Positions 7,728 to 15,991 are shown, counted from the stretch's first letter. The stretch is DNA of 64,000 nt from Nocardioides luteus (GCF_000960475.2 NZ_JZDQ02000008.1:1-64000); one strand, 5' to 3'. Notes: generated by a model not told the origin, from the sequence alone. A program made the numbers and translations.

Positions 7728-8752
7728 CAGCGGCTCCTTCCCACGGTTTCGGATGGACGTACGCCGAGGGTGCCGAGCGCGGTGAGCACATCGTCGGGCG
7801 TGACCTCGGTCAGGCACGGGTGACCCGGGACGGGGCACTCGCGAGCGCGGGTGTCGCGACAGGCGGCGTTCTGGTCGCCGAGGAGCACCCGGTCGACGCC
7901 GTAGGGTGCCCAGCGCTCGGCGCTGATCGTCGGGGCGTAGAGCGAGACGACGGCGGTGCCGACGGCGGCGGCGAGGTGGGCGGGGCCGGTGTTGCCGACC
8001 ACGACCGCCTCGGCCTGCGCGAGCACGCCGGCGAGCTCGTCGAGGCCGAGGGACCCGCCGAGGTCCGTGCCGGTCTCGCCGGCGACGTACGCGGTCAGCG
8101 GCTGCTCCTCGGGGCCACCGGTCACGACCACACCGAGGCCGAGCAGCCCCAGCTGGTCTCCGAGGTCGCGGAAGTGCTGTGCCGGCCAGGCGCGGGCGGG
8201 TGCCGAGGTGCCCGGATGGAGGACGACGTAGGGAGGGTCCACCGGCGGCGGTCGGTGAGCGGCGCGGACCGCCAGCCGGCCGTCGTCGCCGGCGGGCAGC
8301 CGGCCACCGCACGCGGTGGCGACGGCGAGCGCCCGCTCGGGCTCGGGGATGTCCTCCTCAACCCGCACCCGATGGTCGAGCAGCGAGCCGGGATAGTCGG
8401 TGCTGACCGCGCCGATCCGGCCGATCCCGGCGAGCCTGGCCACGAGTGCGGTGGGCAGCGGCGACTGGTGGAAGCTGGTGAGGATCACGGCCCGGTCGAA
8501 CAGCCCGGTCTCGAGCCGCTTGCGGAGCAGCTCGACGTCGTCGGGGTCGACCGGCGGCGGGTCGGCGAGGATCCACGGTGCCTCCCAGCAGAGCACCTCG
8601 TCGACCCCCGGCAGCAGCTCGGCGGCCTCGCGGCCCCGCGGGCCGCACAGCATCGTCACGTGGTCGCTGGTCGCGGCCATCGCGCGCACGGCCGGCCCGG
8701 CGAGCAGCACGTCGCCCATCGAGTCCAGGCGTACGACAAGGGTCCTCACCAC
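7727..8752 (-). CDS. Glycosyltransferase family 9 (heptosyltransferase-like), second copy
   Basis: About 340 residues. RLDSMGDVLLAGPAVRAM near the N-terminus, LHPGTSAPARAWP in mid-protein and VGNTGPAHLAAAVGT in the C-terminal domain match GT9 heptosyltransferases more closely than the 3630 copy. Two in-frame GTG codons compete as start (8752 and 8749). The second overlaps the preceding TGA as GTGA, so 8749 may be the true start. Two GT9 genes in one operon suggest at least two heptosyl transfers, or a heptose plus another ADP-sugar. Confidence 0.88.
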   Translation of the reverse strand: MVRTLVVRLDSMGDVLLAGPAVRAMAATSDHVTMLCGPRGREAAELLPGVDEVLCWEAPWILADPPPVDPDDVELLRKRLETGLFDRAVILTSFHQSPLPTALVARLAGIGRIGAVSTDYPGSLLDHRVRVEEDIPEPERALAVATACGGRLPAGDDGRLAVRAAHRPPPVDPPYVVLHPGTSAPARAWPAQHFRDLGDQLGLLGLGVVVTGGPEEQPLTAYVAGETGTDLGGSLGLDELAGVLAQAEAVVVGNTGPAHLAAAVGTAVVSLYAPTISAERWAPYGVDRVLLGDQNAACRDTRARECPVPGHPCLTEVTPDDVLTALGTLGVRPSETVGRSR

Positions 8753-10245
8753 GCGCCTCCCAGGATCTGGTCGACGGCTTGGACGAGGCCGGCGGCCGAG
8801 CGTGGGGCGGCGTCGACCTCCTCGCGGCGCGTCTGCGTCGTCGGGACCAGGAAGCCGTGCACGCCCGCGTGCGTCGCGGCGTCCATGTCGCTGCCGATGT
8901 CCCCGATCATCACCGCGCGGTCCGGGTGCACGCCGGTCGTGGCGAGCGCTTGTTTGAGCAGGTCAGGGGAGGGTTTGCGGCACGAGCACTGGTCGTCGGG
9001 GGAGTGCGGGCAGCGGAGCACCGCCTCGAACGGACCGAGCAGCTCGACGACCCGCTCGTCGACGGCGTCGGCCTGCGGCTCGGAGATGATGCCGCGGCCG
9101 ATACCGGACTGGTTGGTCACGATCATCAGCCGGACCCCCTCGGCCCGGAGCCGGTCGAGGGCCTGACGGACACCGGGCAGCGGACGCACCAGGTCGGGGT
9201 CGCCGTTGTAGGGAACGTCCTCGACCAGGGTGCCGTCGCGGTCGAGCAGGACCAGCTCCGGGATGCCTCGCCACGGCGGAGCGCCGTGGTGGAGACGTAC
9301 GCCCCGCAGCAGGTGCCACGTCGCGGCGGCCGGGATCGCGGCGCTGGTCAGCAGCATCCGCCGGATCTCACCGGCGGTCATCGGGCCGGAGGCGATGCGG
9401 TGGCGGGCGAACTCGGCGGTGCCGGCGAGCCAGCCCAGCGTGCCCGCCGCCGCGAGCGACCGGCGCCGCGACAGCAGTCCGGCGACGGCGGCCACGCCTG
9501 CCGCCGTGATCGCCAGGTGTGTCTTCCGGCGCCCCTCGGGAGCCTTCGCGCGCTCGTGCCAGCCGGGCCCGTGGACCGCTCGCATCAGGATGTCGTCGGC
9601 GTTGCCCGCCTGGGCCCGCAGGCTCGCCCAGTCGTCGGAGGGCCGCACGGGATGGGTCACGTGCCGGCTGCCGGTGACGATCCGGCCACGCTCGGCGCCC
9701 AGGCGCAGGGCCAGGTCGGCGTCCTCACGGAAGGCCCGGTGGAACCGCTCGTCGAAGCCGCCGACCGCGGCGAGCCGGTCGCGGCGGTAGCTCATGTCGG
9801 CGGTGATCCACGCCGACGTCTCCAGGCTCGCGGTGCTGCGCTCCCAGTCGGTGGGGCGGCGCCCCTCGGGGAGCGGGACCGTGAGGCGCCCCTGGCTGCC
9901 GACGATCTCCTGCTCGGGGTAGTCCTCGAGCAGACGCAGGTCGGCGATGAGGTCGCGATACCAGGACACGTCGGGCACCACGTCGTCGTCGAGGAACGAG
10001 ATCCAGCGGGTGCGGGCGTGCCGCCAGCCGATGTTGCGGGCGCGGGCCGGACCGCCACCTCCGGTGCGGACGACCTCGACGTCGATCGTCCGGTCCCCGA
10101 GGACCAGGTCGTCACCGTCGGGACGGTCGTCGGCCACGATCACCGGATGGTGCAGCGGCACGGTCTGCTCCGCCAGCGCGTCCAGCAGCGTCCACAGGCT
10201 GTCGCGGCCCACCGTCGGGATGACGATGGTGGTGTCGATGGTCAT
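8746..10245 (-). CDS. Fusion: GT2 glycosyltransferase + GmhB-type heptose-bisphosphate phosphatase
   Basis: A 499-residue protein with two enzymes. Residues ~1-230 are a GT-A family 2 transferase (VIPTVGRDS, FLDDDVVPD with the DDD metal motif at 86-88, GGFDERFHRAFREDADL). A hydrophobic linker (~245-315) may touch the membrane. Residues ~328-499 are a HAD-IIIA phosphatase: LDRDGT (334-339), VTNQSGIGRG, and a zinc site with Cys412, His414, Cys420 and Cys422 (CPHSPDDQCSC), as in GmhB, which removes the C7 phosphate of heptose-1,7-bisphosphate. This supplies the step between the two HldE activities. It overlaps its neighbours on both sides. Confidence 0.9.
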   Translation of the reverse strand: MTIDTTIVIPTVGRDSLWTLLDALAEQTVPLHHPVIVADDRPDGDDLVLGDRTIDVEVVRTGGGGPARARNIGWRHARTRWISFLDDDVVPDVSWYRDLIADLRLLEDYPEQEIVGSQGRLTVPLPEGRRPTDWERSTASLETSAWITADMSYRRDRLAAVGGFDERFHRAFREDADLALRLGAERGRIVTGSRHVTHPVRPSDDWASLRAQAGNADDILMRAVHGPGWHERAKAPEGRRKTHLAITAAGVAAVAGLLSRRRSLAAAGTLGWLAGTAEFARHRIASGPMTAGEIRRMLLTSAAIPAAATWHLLRGVRLHHGAPPWRGIPELVLLDRDGTLVEDVPYNGDPDLVRPLPGVRQALDRLRAEGVRLMIVTNQSGIGRGIISEPQADAVDERVVELLGPFEAVLRCPHSPDDQCSCRKPSPDLLKQALATTGVHPDRAVMIGDIGSDMDAATHAGVHGFLVPTTQTRREEVDAAPRSAAGLVQAVDQILGGAW

Positions 10246-11906
10246 CGGAACGTCCCTCCGCGGCGTACGACGAACGGGCCGATCGCGAGCAGGTCGATCG
10301 GTGCGGACCCGAAGCACTCCAGCGCGTCCCGCGGCGAGTCGACCATCGGCCGTCCCGCGGTGTTGAGGCTGGTGTTGACCACGACGGGCAGCCCGGTCCG
10401 GGCCTCGAACTCGGCGAGCATCTGTGCCACCAGGGGTTCCTCGGCGGGATCCACGGTCTGCACCCGGGCGGTGCCGTCGACATGGGTCACCGCCGGGATC
10501 AGGGCGTGCCACTCGGCCGCGACGTCGTGGACGAAGAGCATGTACGGCGAGGGCAGCGGCCCGCGCTCGAAGATGTCCGCGGCCCGCTGGGCGAGCACCA
10601 TCGGTGCCACCGGCCGGAACTGCTCGCGGCCCTTGACGTCGTTGATCCTCTCCAGGTTCTCCTGGCGTCCGGGATGGGCGAGCAGGGAGCGGTGCCCGAG
10701 CGCGCGCGGACCGAACTCGCTGCGCCCCTGGAACCACGCGACGATCCCGTTGCCGGCCAGCGTCTCGGCGACGGTGGCGGCGAGGTCGGCCGGCCGCTCG
10801 TAGGAGACCCGGGCGGTGCTCAGCGCAGCCTCGATCTCCTCCTCGGACCAGCCACGCCCGAGCGCGACGCCCGGCATCGGCTCGAGGACGTCGCCGTTGT
10901 CGGCCGCGATCTGCAGGGCGGCGCCGAGCGCCGTACCGGCGTCGCCGGCCGCCGGCTGCACCCAGATGTTCTCGTAGCCGCTGCGCTCGACCAGCCTGGT
11001 GTTGGCGACGCAGTTGAGGGCCACCCCGCCGGCGAGCGTCAGATGGCTGCCGCCGGTCTTCCCGCGCAGCCACCGGGCCAGCTCGACCAGGACCTCCTCG
11101 AAGCGCAGCTGCACGCTCGCGGCCAGGTCGGCGTGGTCGGCGGTCCAGTCCTCGCCGGGCCTCAACCGCGGCGCGAGAGCGGACCAGTCGATGGGCTCGG
11201 TGATGAACCCGCCGTCGCCGGTGAGCCGGATCCGTTCGGTCAGCTCCTCGATCCGGTGACCGCTGGCCGCGAACGGCTTGCCGTAGGAGGCGAGCGCCAT
11301 CACCTTGTACTCGTCGTTGGCGCGCAGGAACCCCAGATGCTCGGTGAGCTCCTCGAAGACGAGGCCGAGCGAGTGCGGCAGCTCCTGGCTGCGCAGGGTC
11401 GTCAGCGACCCGTTCGCGTCGTAGGTGCCGGCCAGATGACTGTGGCACTCGCCGCGCCCGTCCAGGACGAGCACGTCGCTGCCCTCGGCGACGTAGGGCG
11501 AGGCCAGCGCCGCGGAGGCGGCGTGGGCGACGTGGTGGGGCACGAAACGTACGTCGGCCCGGTCCAGGCCGGGGAGGATGTTGGTCAGGAAGTCCGGTGC
11601 ATGGGCGGCGTACGCCTGGCGCAGGCCGTCCCACGGGTCGTGCAGCCCCATCTCGTCCGCCGGCCGGGCCAGGGAGCAGTCGTAGGAGTAGGCGACGGCG
11701 TCCAGGTCACCGGGCTCGAGCCCGGCCTCCTCCAGGCACCATCGGATCGCGTGGTCGGGGAGCTCCCACGCCGCGAACGGCACCGGCCGGTGGCCGTGCT
11801 TGCGGCGCGAGAAGCGCTCCTCCTCGGCCGCCGCGACCGTCCTGCCGTCGATGACGAGTGCTGCGCTGGGGTCGTGGAAGAGGGCGTTGACGCCAAGGAC
11901 CTTCAT
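10242..11906 (-). CDS. Carbamoyltransferase (NodU/CmcH family)
   Basis: A 554-residue O-carbamoyltransferase. The N-terminal Kae1/YrdC-like domain has HDPSAA (11-16) and AAAEEERFSRRKHGHRPVPF. FVPHHVAHAASA carries the metal-binding His residues. GRSEFGPRALGHRSLLAHP and a VVVNTSLN segment mark the C-terminal domain. The family transfers a carbamoyl group from carbamoyl phosphate to a hydroxyl of a sugar or antibiotic scaffold. As first gene of the heptose operon it probably decorates the glycan. The ATG at 11906 lies behind a candidate SigF-like promoter. Confidence 0.9.
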   Translation of the reverse strand: MKVLGVNALFHDPSAALVIDGRTVAAAEEERFSRRKHGHRPVPFAAWELPDHAIRWCLEEAGLEPGDLDAVAYSYDCSLARPADEMGLHDPWDGLRQAYAAHAPDFLTNILPGLDRADVRFVPHHVAHAASAALASPYVAEGSDVLVLDGRGECHSHLAGTYDANGSLTTLRSQELPHSLGLVFEELTEHLGFLRANDEYKVMALASYGKPFAASGHRIEELTERIRLTGDGGFITEPIDWSALAPRLRPGEDWTADHADLAASVQLRFEEVLVELARWLRGKTGGSHLTLAGGVALNCVANTRLVERSGYENIWVQPAAGDAGTALGAALQIAADNGDVLEPMPGVALGRGWSEEEIEAALSTARVSYERPADLAATVAETLAGNGIVAWFQGRSEFGPRALGHRSLLAHPGRQENLERINDVKGREQFRPVAPMVLAQRAADIFERGPLPSPYMLFVHDVAAEWHALIPAVTHVDGTARVQTVDPAEEPLVAQMLAEFEARTGLPVVVNTSLNTAGRPMVDSPRDALECFGSAPIDLLAIGPFVVRRGGTFR

Positions 11907-11949
11907 CTGTGCTGCCTTCCGGACCGGATAGGGATGCGAAGTGCTTCCC

Positions 11950-11975
11950 GTACCCGACGCGAAGCGCTTTGAGTC
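11950..11975 (-). promoter_or_regulatory. Candidate SigF-type promoter for heptose operon
   Basis: On the minus strand GACT (11975-11972), a 16-nt spacer and GGGTAC (11955-11950), 44 bases upstream of the carbamoyltransferase ATG. It fits GNNT-N16-GGGTAC. If real, it would place the whole seven-gene operon under the stress sigma factor. Confidence 0.4.
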
Positions 11976-11980
11976 GCCTC

Positions 11981-12007
11981 GCGGCGGAACTTGTCTCGCT
12001 CCGCCGC
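11981..12007. promoter_or_regulatory. Inverted repeat between divergent glycan genes
   Basis: GCGGCGGA (11981-11988) and TCCGCCGC (12000-12007) form 8-bp perfect arms 11 bases apart, in the 134-bp divergent region of the carbamoyltransferase and the glycosyltransferase at 12041. It could be an operator or a leader hairpin. No cognate regulator is adjacent. Confidence 0.3.
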
Positions 12008-12040
12008 ATCACCGAAGGTGCTCCCGGGCACCGATGGGGA

Positions 12041-13003
12041 ATGAGAATCCTGATCTGGCACGTGCACGGCTCCTGGACGACGGCGTTCGTGCACGGCCGC
12101 CACGACTACCTCCTCCCGGTGACGCCCGACCGCGGTCCCGACGGTCTCGGCCGCGCCCGCACCTGGGAGTGGCCGTCGTCCGCCCGCGAGGTCGCCGCCG
12201 ACGCCCTCGTCGAGGAGGAGGTCGACGTCGTCGTCCTGCAGCGCCCGCACGAGGTCGACCTGGCCGAGCGGTGGCTCGGCGGACGACGGCCGGGACGCGA
12301 CATCCCCGCGGTCTACCTGGAGCACAACACCCCGGCCGGCAGCGTCCCCGACACCCGTCACCCGATGGCGGGCGGCGACATCCCGATCGTGCACGTGACC
12401 GGCTTCAACGACCTCGTCTGGGACTGTAGCGGCACCCCGACCACCGTGATCGAGCACGGCATCGTCGACCCGGGCCGCCGCTACACCGGTGACATCGAGC
12501 GCGCCGGTGTGGTCGTCAACGATCCGGTACGCCGCGGCCGCTCGGTCGGCGCCGATCTCCTTCCGGCGCTGGCCGAGGGCGTCGGCGCCGACGTCTTCGG
12601 GATGCGCGTCGAGCAGCTGCCCGCGTACCAGGGGCTGCGGACGTACGAGAACCTCTCGCAGGAGGATCTGCACGACCACCTCGCGCGGCGTCGCGTCTAT
12701 GTCCACCTCAACCGCTGGACCTCGCTGGGGCTCTCCCTGATCGAGGCGATGCACCTCGGCATGCCGGTCGTCGCCCTCGCCACGACCGAGACACCGCTCG
12801 CGGTCCCTCATGAGGCGGGCTACGTCACCACCCGCCGAGACGAGATCGTCCCGGCCGTACGCCACCTGATGAAGGATCCCGACGTCGCCGAGGAGGCCGG
12901 GCTGATCGGGCGCCGGCACGCCCGGCGCCGCTACGGCCTCGACCGGTTCCTCGACGAGTGGGACGACGTGCTCCGCTGGGTCGCCAGCGGCAGCGCCGGC
13001 TGA
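12041..13003 (+). CDS. Glycosyltransferase (GT-B, GT4-like)
   Basis: A 320-residue protein beginning MRILIWHVHGSW. VYLEHNTP and HVTGFNDLVWD belong to the N-terminal domain. The C-terminal domain has YVHLNRWTSLGLSLIEAMHLG, with an E-x-MHLGMPVV motif comparable to the GT4 nucleotide-sugar site, then LMKDPDVAEEAG and a terminal RRYGLDRFLDEW. It is shorter than usual GT4 enzymes. It is divergent from the heptose operon and probably adds another sugar to the same product. The ORF is open further upstream, but ATG 12041 begins the conserved sequence. The ribosome site is weak. Confidence 0.75.
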   Translation: MRILIWHVHGSWTTAFVHGRHDYLLPVTPDRGPDGLGRARTWEWPSSAREVAADALVEEEVDVVVLQRPHEVDLAERWLGGRRPGRDIPAVYLEHNTPAGSVPDTRHPMAGGDIPIVHVTGFNDLVWDCSGTPTTVIEHGIVDPGRRYTGDIERAGVVVNDPVRRGRSVGADLLPALAEGVGADVFGMRVEQLPAYQGLRTYENLSQEDLHDHLARRRVYVHLNRWTSLGLSLIEAMHLGMPVVALATTETPLAVPHEAGYVTTRRDEIVPAVRHLMKDPDVAEEAGLIGRRHARRRYGLDRFLDEWDDVLRWVASGSAG

Positions 13004-13039
13004 CGCAGGCGCGCCCGAGCGCGCCCGGGCACCGTGCGG

Positions 13040-13065
13040 GCATCGTGCGGCCCGGGTGCGGGTAC
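13040..13065 (+). promoter_or_regulatory. Candidate SigF-type promoter for catalase
   Basis: GCAT (13040-13043), 16-nt spacer, GGGTAC (13060-13065). The -35 tetramer and spacing are identical to those of the promoter at 917-942. The -10 lies 37 bases from the catalase ATG. Confidence 0.5.
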
Positions 13066-13101
13066 GGGAGGTAAAGACCTGTACCCGACCGAAGGACCGC
13101 C

Positions 13102-15111
13102 ATGACCGACACGCCGAGCTCCGGTGCCCCCGACCAGACCGAGTGGCTGACCACCTCGGGCGGTGTGCGCCTGCGGGAGACCGACCGGTCCCTCAAGGCG
13201 GGCGAGCGCGGCCCGACCCTGCTCCAGGACCACCACCTGCGCGAGAAGATCACCCACTTCGACCACGAGCGGATCCCCGAACGCGTGGTCCACGCCCGCG
13301 GCGCCGGCGCGCACGGCACCTTCACCGCGTACGGCACCGCCGAGACGGTCACCAGCGCCGGCTTCCTCGCCGAGGGCCGCGAGACACCGGTCTTCGTGCG
13401 CTTCTCCACGGTGCTGGGATCGCGCGGCAGCGCCGACACGGTGCGCGACACCCGCGGGTTCGCGACCAAGTTCTACACCGAGGAGGGGACCTTCGACCTC
13501 GTCGGCAACAACATCCCGGTCTTCTTCATCCAGGACGGCATCAAGTTCCCCGACATCATCCACGCCGGCAAGCCGCACCCCGACCGGGAGATCCCGCAGG
13601 CCCAGTCCGCGCACGACACCTTCTGGGACTTCGTCTCCCTGCACACCGAGGCCCAGCACCACACCCTGTGGAACATGTCCGACCGCGGCATCGCCCGCTC
13701 CTACCGGATGATGGAGGGCTTCGGCGTCCACACCTTCCGGCTCATCAACGCCGCGGGGGAGACGAGCCTGGCCAAGTTCCACTGGAAGCCGAAGCTCGGC
13801 GTGCACGGGCTGCTGTGGGAGGAGGCCCAGATGCTCGGCGGCTTCGACCCTGACTTCCATCGCCGCGACCTCGCCGACGCGATCGAGGCCGGCGCCCACC
13901 CCGAGTGGGAGCTGGGTGTCCAGGTCTTCCCGGACACACCCCAGCAGACGTACGAGGGCATCGACCTGCTCGACCCGACCAAGCTGGTCCCCGAGGAGAT
14001 CGCGCCGGTCCAGACGATCGGCCGGCTCGTCCTCGACCGGAACCCCGACAACTTCTTCGCCGAGACCGAGCAGGTCGCGTTCCACGTCGGCAACCTCGTC
14101 CCCGGCATCGACGTCACCGACGACGCGCTGATGCAGGCGCGGCTGTTCTCCTACGTCGACACCCAGCTGACCCGGCTCGGCGGGCCGAACTTCAACCAGA
14201 TCCCGGTCAACCGGCCGCACGCGCCGGTCAACGACATGCTGCGCGACGGGTTCCATCAGGACGAGGTGCACCGTGGGGTCGCGCCCTACCACCCGAACTC
14301 CCTCGACGCGGGCTGCCCGTTCCTGGCCGGTGACCCGCAGGGAGCCTTCCTGGACAACCCGGTGAGGGTGCCCGAGACGGCCAAGCAGCGTGAGCAGCCG
14401 GCCTCGTTCGACGACCACTTCAGCCAGCCGCGCCTCTTCTGGCTCTCGATGACGCCGGTCGAGAAGCAGCACATCGTCGCGGCGTACGCCTTCGAGCTCG
14501 GCAAGGTCCACGAGCCGGCGATCCGGGAGCGACAGCTCCAGTGCCTGGCCGAGATCGCCCCCGACCTGTGCGGCGGCGTCGCCGCCGCCCTCGGGCTGAC
14601 GGCGCCCTCGCCGAAGGGCGAGCTCGCCGACCCGGACCCGAGCCCGGCGCTGTCGATGCTCGGTGGCTCCTACCCGCCGGACGGCCGGACAGTCGGGATC
14701 GTCGTCGGCCCGGACAGCCCGGCCGAGGAGATCGACGGGCTGTGCGCGGCGCTTCGCGGGTCGCTGATGATGCCGATGGTCGTCGCGCCGACGGCCGCAC
14801 CGCTCGGCGGTGACGTGGCCGTGCAGCGTACGTTCTCCACCGCTCGCTCCGTGGAGTTCGACGCGCTCGTGGTCGCCGACGGCGCGGCCGCCGTCGGCTC
14901 GGACCCGCACGTGATGCTGCTGGTCGAGGAGATCTTCCGGCACGGCAAGGCGCTGCTGGCCTGGGGGAACGGCGTCGAGGTGGTCGCCACCGCGGGGATC
15001 GCGGTGCCGGCGCCCGGCGTCAAGGCCGAGGAGTCCAGCTCGATCGCCGCCGCCGAGCTTCCCGATCTCCTCGGTGCGCACCGCTCGTGGGAGCGGTTCG
15101 CACTCGCCTGA
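13102..15111 (+). CDS. katE: Large-subunit catalase (clade 2, HPII/KatE type)
   Basis: A 669-residue haem catalase that dismutates hydrogen peroxide. The distal His64 is in RVVHARGAGAHG, the distal Asn in LVGNNIPVFF (about 136-137), and the proximal haem ligand Tyr351 in RLFSYVDTQLTRLG. The C-terminal ~150 residues form the flavodoxin/DJ-1-like extra domain (VGIVVGPDS...) that separates large catalases from ~500-residue ones. The ATG follows AAGGACC. Its upstream site resembles a SigF promoter, as expected for a stationary/stress catalase. Confidence 0.95.
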   Translation: MTDTPSSGAPDQTEWLTTSGGVRLRETDRSLKAGERGPTLLQDHHLREKITHFDHERIPERVVHARGAGAHGTFTAYGTAETVTSAGFLAEGRETPVFVRFSTVLGSRGSADTVRDTRGFATKFYTEEGTFDLVGNNIPVFFIQDGIKFPDIIHAGKPHPDREIPQAQSAHDTFWDFVSLHTEAQHHTLWNMSDRGIARSYRMMEGFGVHTFRLINAAGETSLAKFHWKPKLGVHGLLWEEAQMLGGFDPDFHRRDLADAIEAGAHPEWELGVQVFPDTPQQTYEGIDLLDPTKLVPEEIAPVQTIGRLVLDRNPDNFFAETEQVAFHVGNLVPGIDVTDDALMQARLFSYVDTQLTRLGGPNFNQIPVNRPHAPVNDMLRDGFHQDEVHRGVAPYHPNSLDAGCPFLAGDPQGAFLDNPVRVPETAKQREQPASFDDHFSQPRLFWLSMTPVEKQHIVAAYAFELGKVHEPAIRERQLQCLAEIAPDLCGGVAAALGLTAPSPKGELADPDPSPALSMLGGSYPPDGRTVGIVVGPDSPAEEIDGLCAALRGSLMMPMVVAPTAAPLGGDVAVQRTFSTARSVEFDALVVADGAAAVGSDPHVMLLVEEIFRHGKALLAWGNGVEVVATAGIAVPAPGVKAEESSSIAAAELPDLLGAHRSWERFALA

Positions 15112-15130
15112 GGGTTTCCCGGGACGGGAG

Positions 15131-15156
15131 GTTTGCGGTCGCGCGGGGGTGGGTAC
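15131..15156 (+). promoter_or_regulatory. Strong candidate SigF promoter
   Basis: GTTT (15131-15134), a 16-nt spacer and GGGTAC (15151-15156) match the mycobacterial SigF consensus exactly, 45 bases before the ATG at 15201. It is the best of five such sites in the window. Confidence 0.65.
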
Positions 15157-15200
15157 CGGCAGGGCTGTACGCAAGAGAGAACTCATGAGGAGTGATCCGC

Positions 15201-15443
15201 ATGACCACGAAGAGCGTTGAGACCGGAACCGTCACGGGAACCCCTGACAAGGACTACAACCTCATCTGGTTCACCGAGGCCTGCCTGGACAACGCGCTGC
15301 GTCTGGACACCTACATCCAGGACGCGCGCCGCTCGAAGGACAGCGACCTCGAGGACCTGTTCCTCCGTGCGCAGGCCAACTCCGTGCAGGGTGCCGAGGA
15401 GGCGAAGGCCCTGCTCCGAAGCCGCTTGGACGGAAACGTCTGA
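15201..15443 (+). CDS. Small conserved hypothetical protein, probable stress gene
   Basis: An 80-residue hydrophilic, mostly helical protein (DKDYNLIWFTEACLDNALRL, then QDARRSKDSDLEDLFLRAQA). It has no signal peptide, membrane segment or Cys. The helical content and the charged, amphipathic pattern suggest a small ferritin-like or two-helix bundle, but no family is assigned. ATG 15201 with GAGGAG upstream is preferred over the in-frame GTG at 15192. It sits behind the best SigF-like promoter and between catalase and other small genes, so a general-stress role is inferred. Confidence 0.65.
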   Translation: MTTKSVETGTVTGTPDKDYNLIWFTEACLDNALRLDTYIQDARRSKDSDLEDLFLRAQANSVQGAEEAKALLRSRLDGNV

Positions 15444-15483
15444 GCTTCCCCCCGCAACAACTACACACCGAGGTGAGATCACA

Positions 15484-15627
15484 ATGGCACTACTTCTATG
15501 GCTGATCGCGGCAGTCCTGGTGATCGGCGGCATCCTGGCGCTGGTCCGTGGCCAAATCCTGTGGGGAGCTGTCCTCATCGTGGTCGGTCTGTTGGTCGGC
15601 CCCGGTGGGGTGAGCATCTTCACCTAG
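15484..15627 (+). CDS. Short two-TM peptide with GPGG motif
   Basis: A 47-residue, almost wholly hydrophobic peptide with two predicted membrane helices (about residues 2-20 and 25-39) and a C-terminal GPGGVSIFT. The ribosome site GAGGTGAG is well placed. Small membrane peptides ending GPGGxSxF recur in actinobacteria without known function. Only 40 bases separate it from the 80-residue gene, so they are probably cotranscribed from the SigF-like promoter at 15131. Confidence 0.6.
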   Translation: MALLLWLIAAVLVIGGILALVRGQILWGAVLIVVGLLVGPGGVSIFT

Positions 15628-15680
15628 ACACCGTGCGGTCCGGTGCCCCTCGTGGGCCCCGGGCCGCGTGGTGTCCGTGT

Positions 15681-15715
15681 GAAGTCCGGTGACGAAGTCC
15701 GGTGACGAAGTCGAT
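15681..15715 (+). repeat. Short tandem repeat, 13-bp unit
   Basis: GAAGTCCGGTGAC occurs twice in tandem, followed by a partial third copy (GAAGTCGATGG), in the leader just upstream of the Cys-rich protein gene. It may be operator half-sites or simple slippage. Confidence 0.45.
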
Positions 15716-15729
15716 GGAAAGGACCCACC

Positions 15730-15978
15730 ATGGGTAAGTGCGCCACGTGCGGCAACGAGTACGACGAGAGCTTCGAGGTCACCACGGCCTCGGGTGAGCA
15801 TCATGTCTTCGACTCGATCGAGTGCGCGGTCTCCGTGATCGCGCCGGTGTGCGTGAACTGCGGCACCCGCATCCTCGGTCACGGCGTACAGAACGAGCAG
15901 CACATCTTCTGCTGCGCGCACTGCGCTCACGAGGTCGGTGTGACCGGGGTGAGCGACCGGGTCACCAGCGGCTCCTGA
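15730..15978 (+). CDS. Cys-rich zinc-binding-like small protein
   Basis: An 82-residue protein with paired Cys motifs: CATC (4-7), ECA, then CVNCG, and FCCAHCAHE with His. The spacing suggests one or two zinc knuckles and resembles proteins annotated as prokaryotic metallothionein-like or YHS-like in actinobacteria. MGKCATCGNEYD at the N-terminus is characteristic of that group. The ribosome site is GGAAAGG. It could bind zinc or another soft metal. Redox sensing is an alternative. It lies 13 bases before the P450 gene and may be cotranscribed with it. Confidence 0.7.
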   Translation: MGKCATCGNEYDESFEVTTASGEHHVFDSIECAVSVIAPVCVNCGTRILGHGVQNEQHIFCCAHCAHEVGVTGVSDRVTSGS

Positions 15979-15991
15979 CGGCGGGATCCGG

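Noticed and set aside
12931..15186. 751-codon minus-strand ORF opposite catalase
   Set aside because: Antisense of a full catalase. Composition is typical of GC-rich shadow frames.
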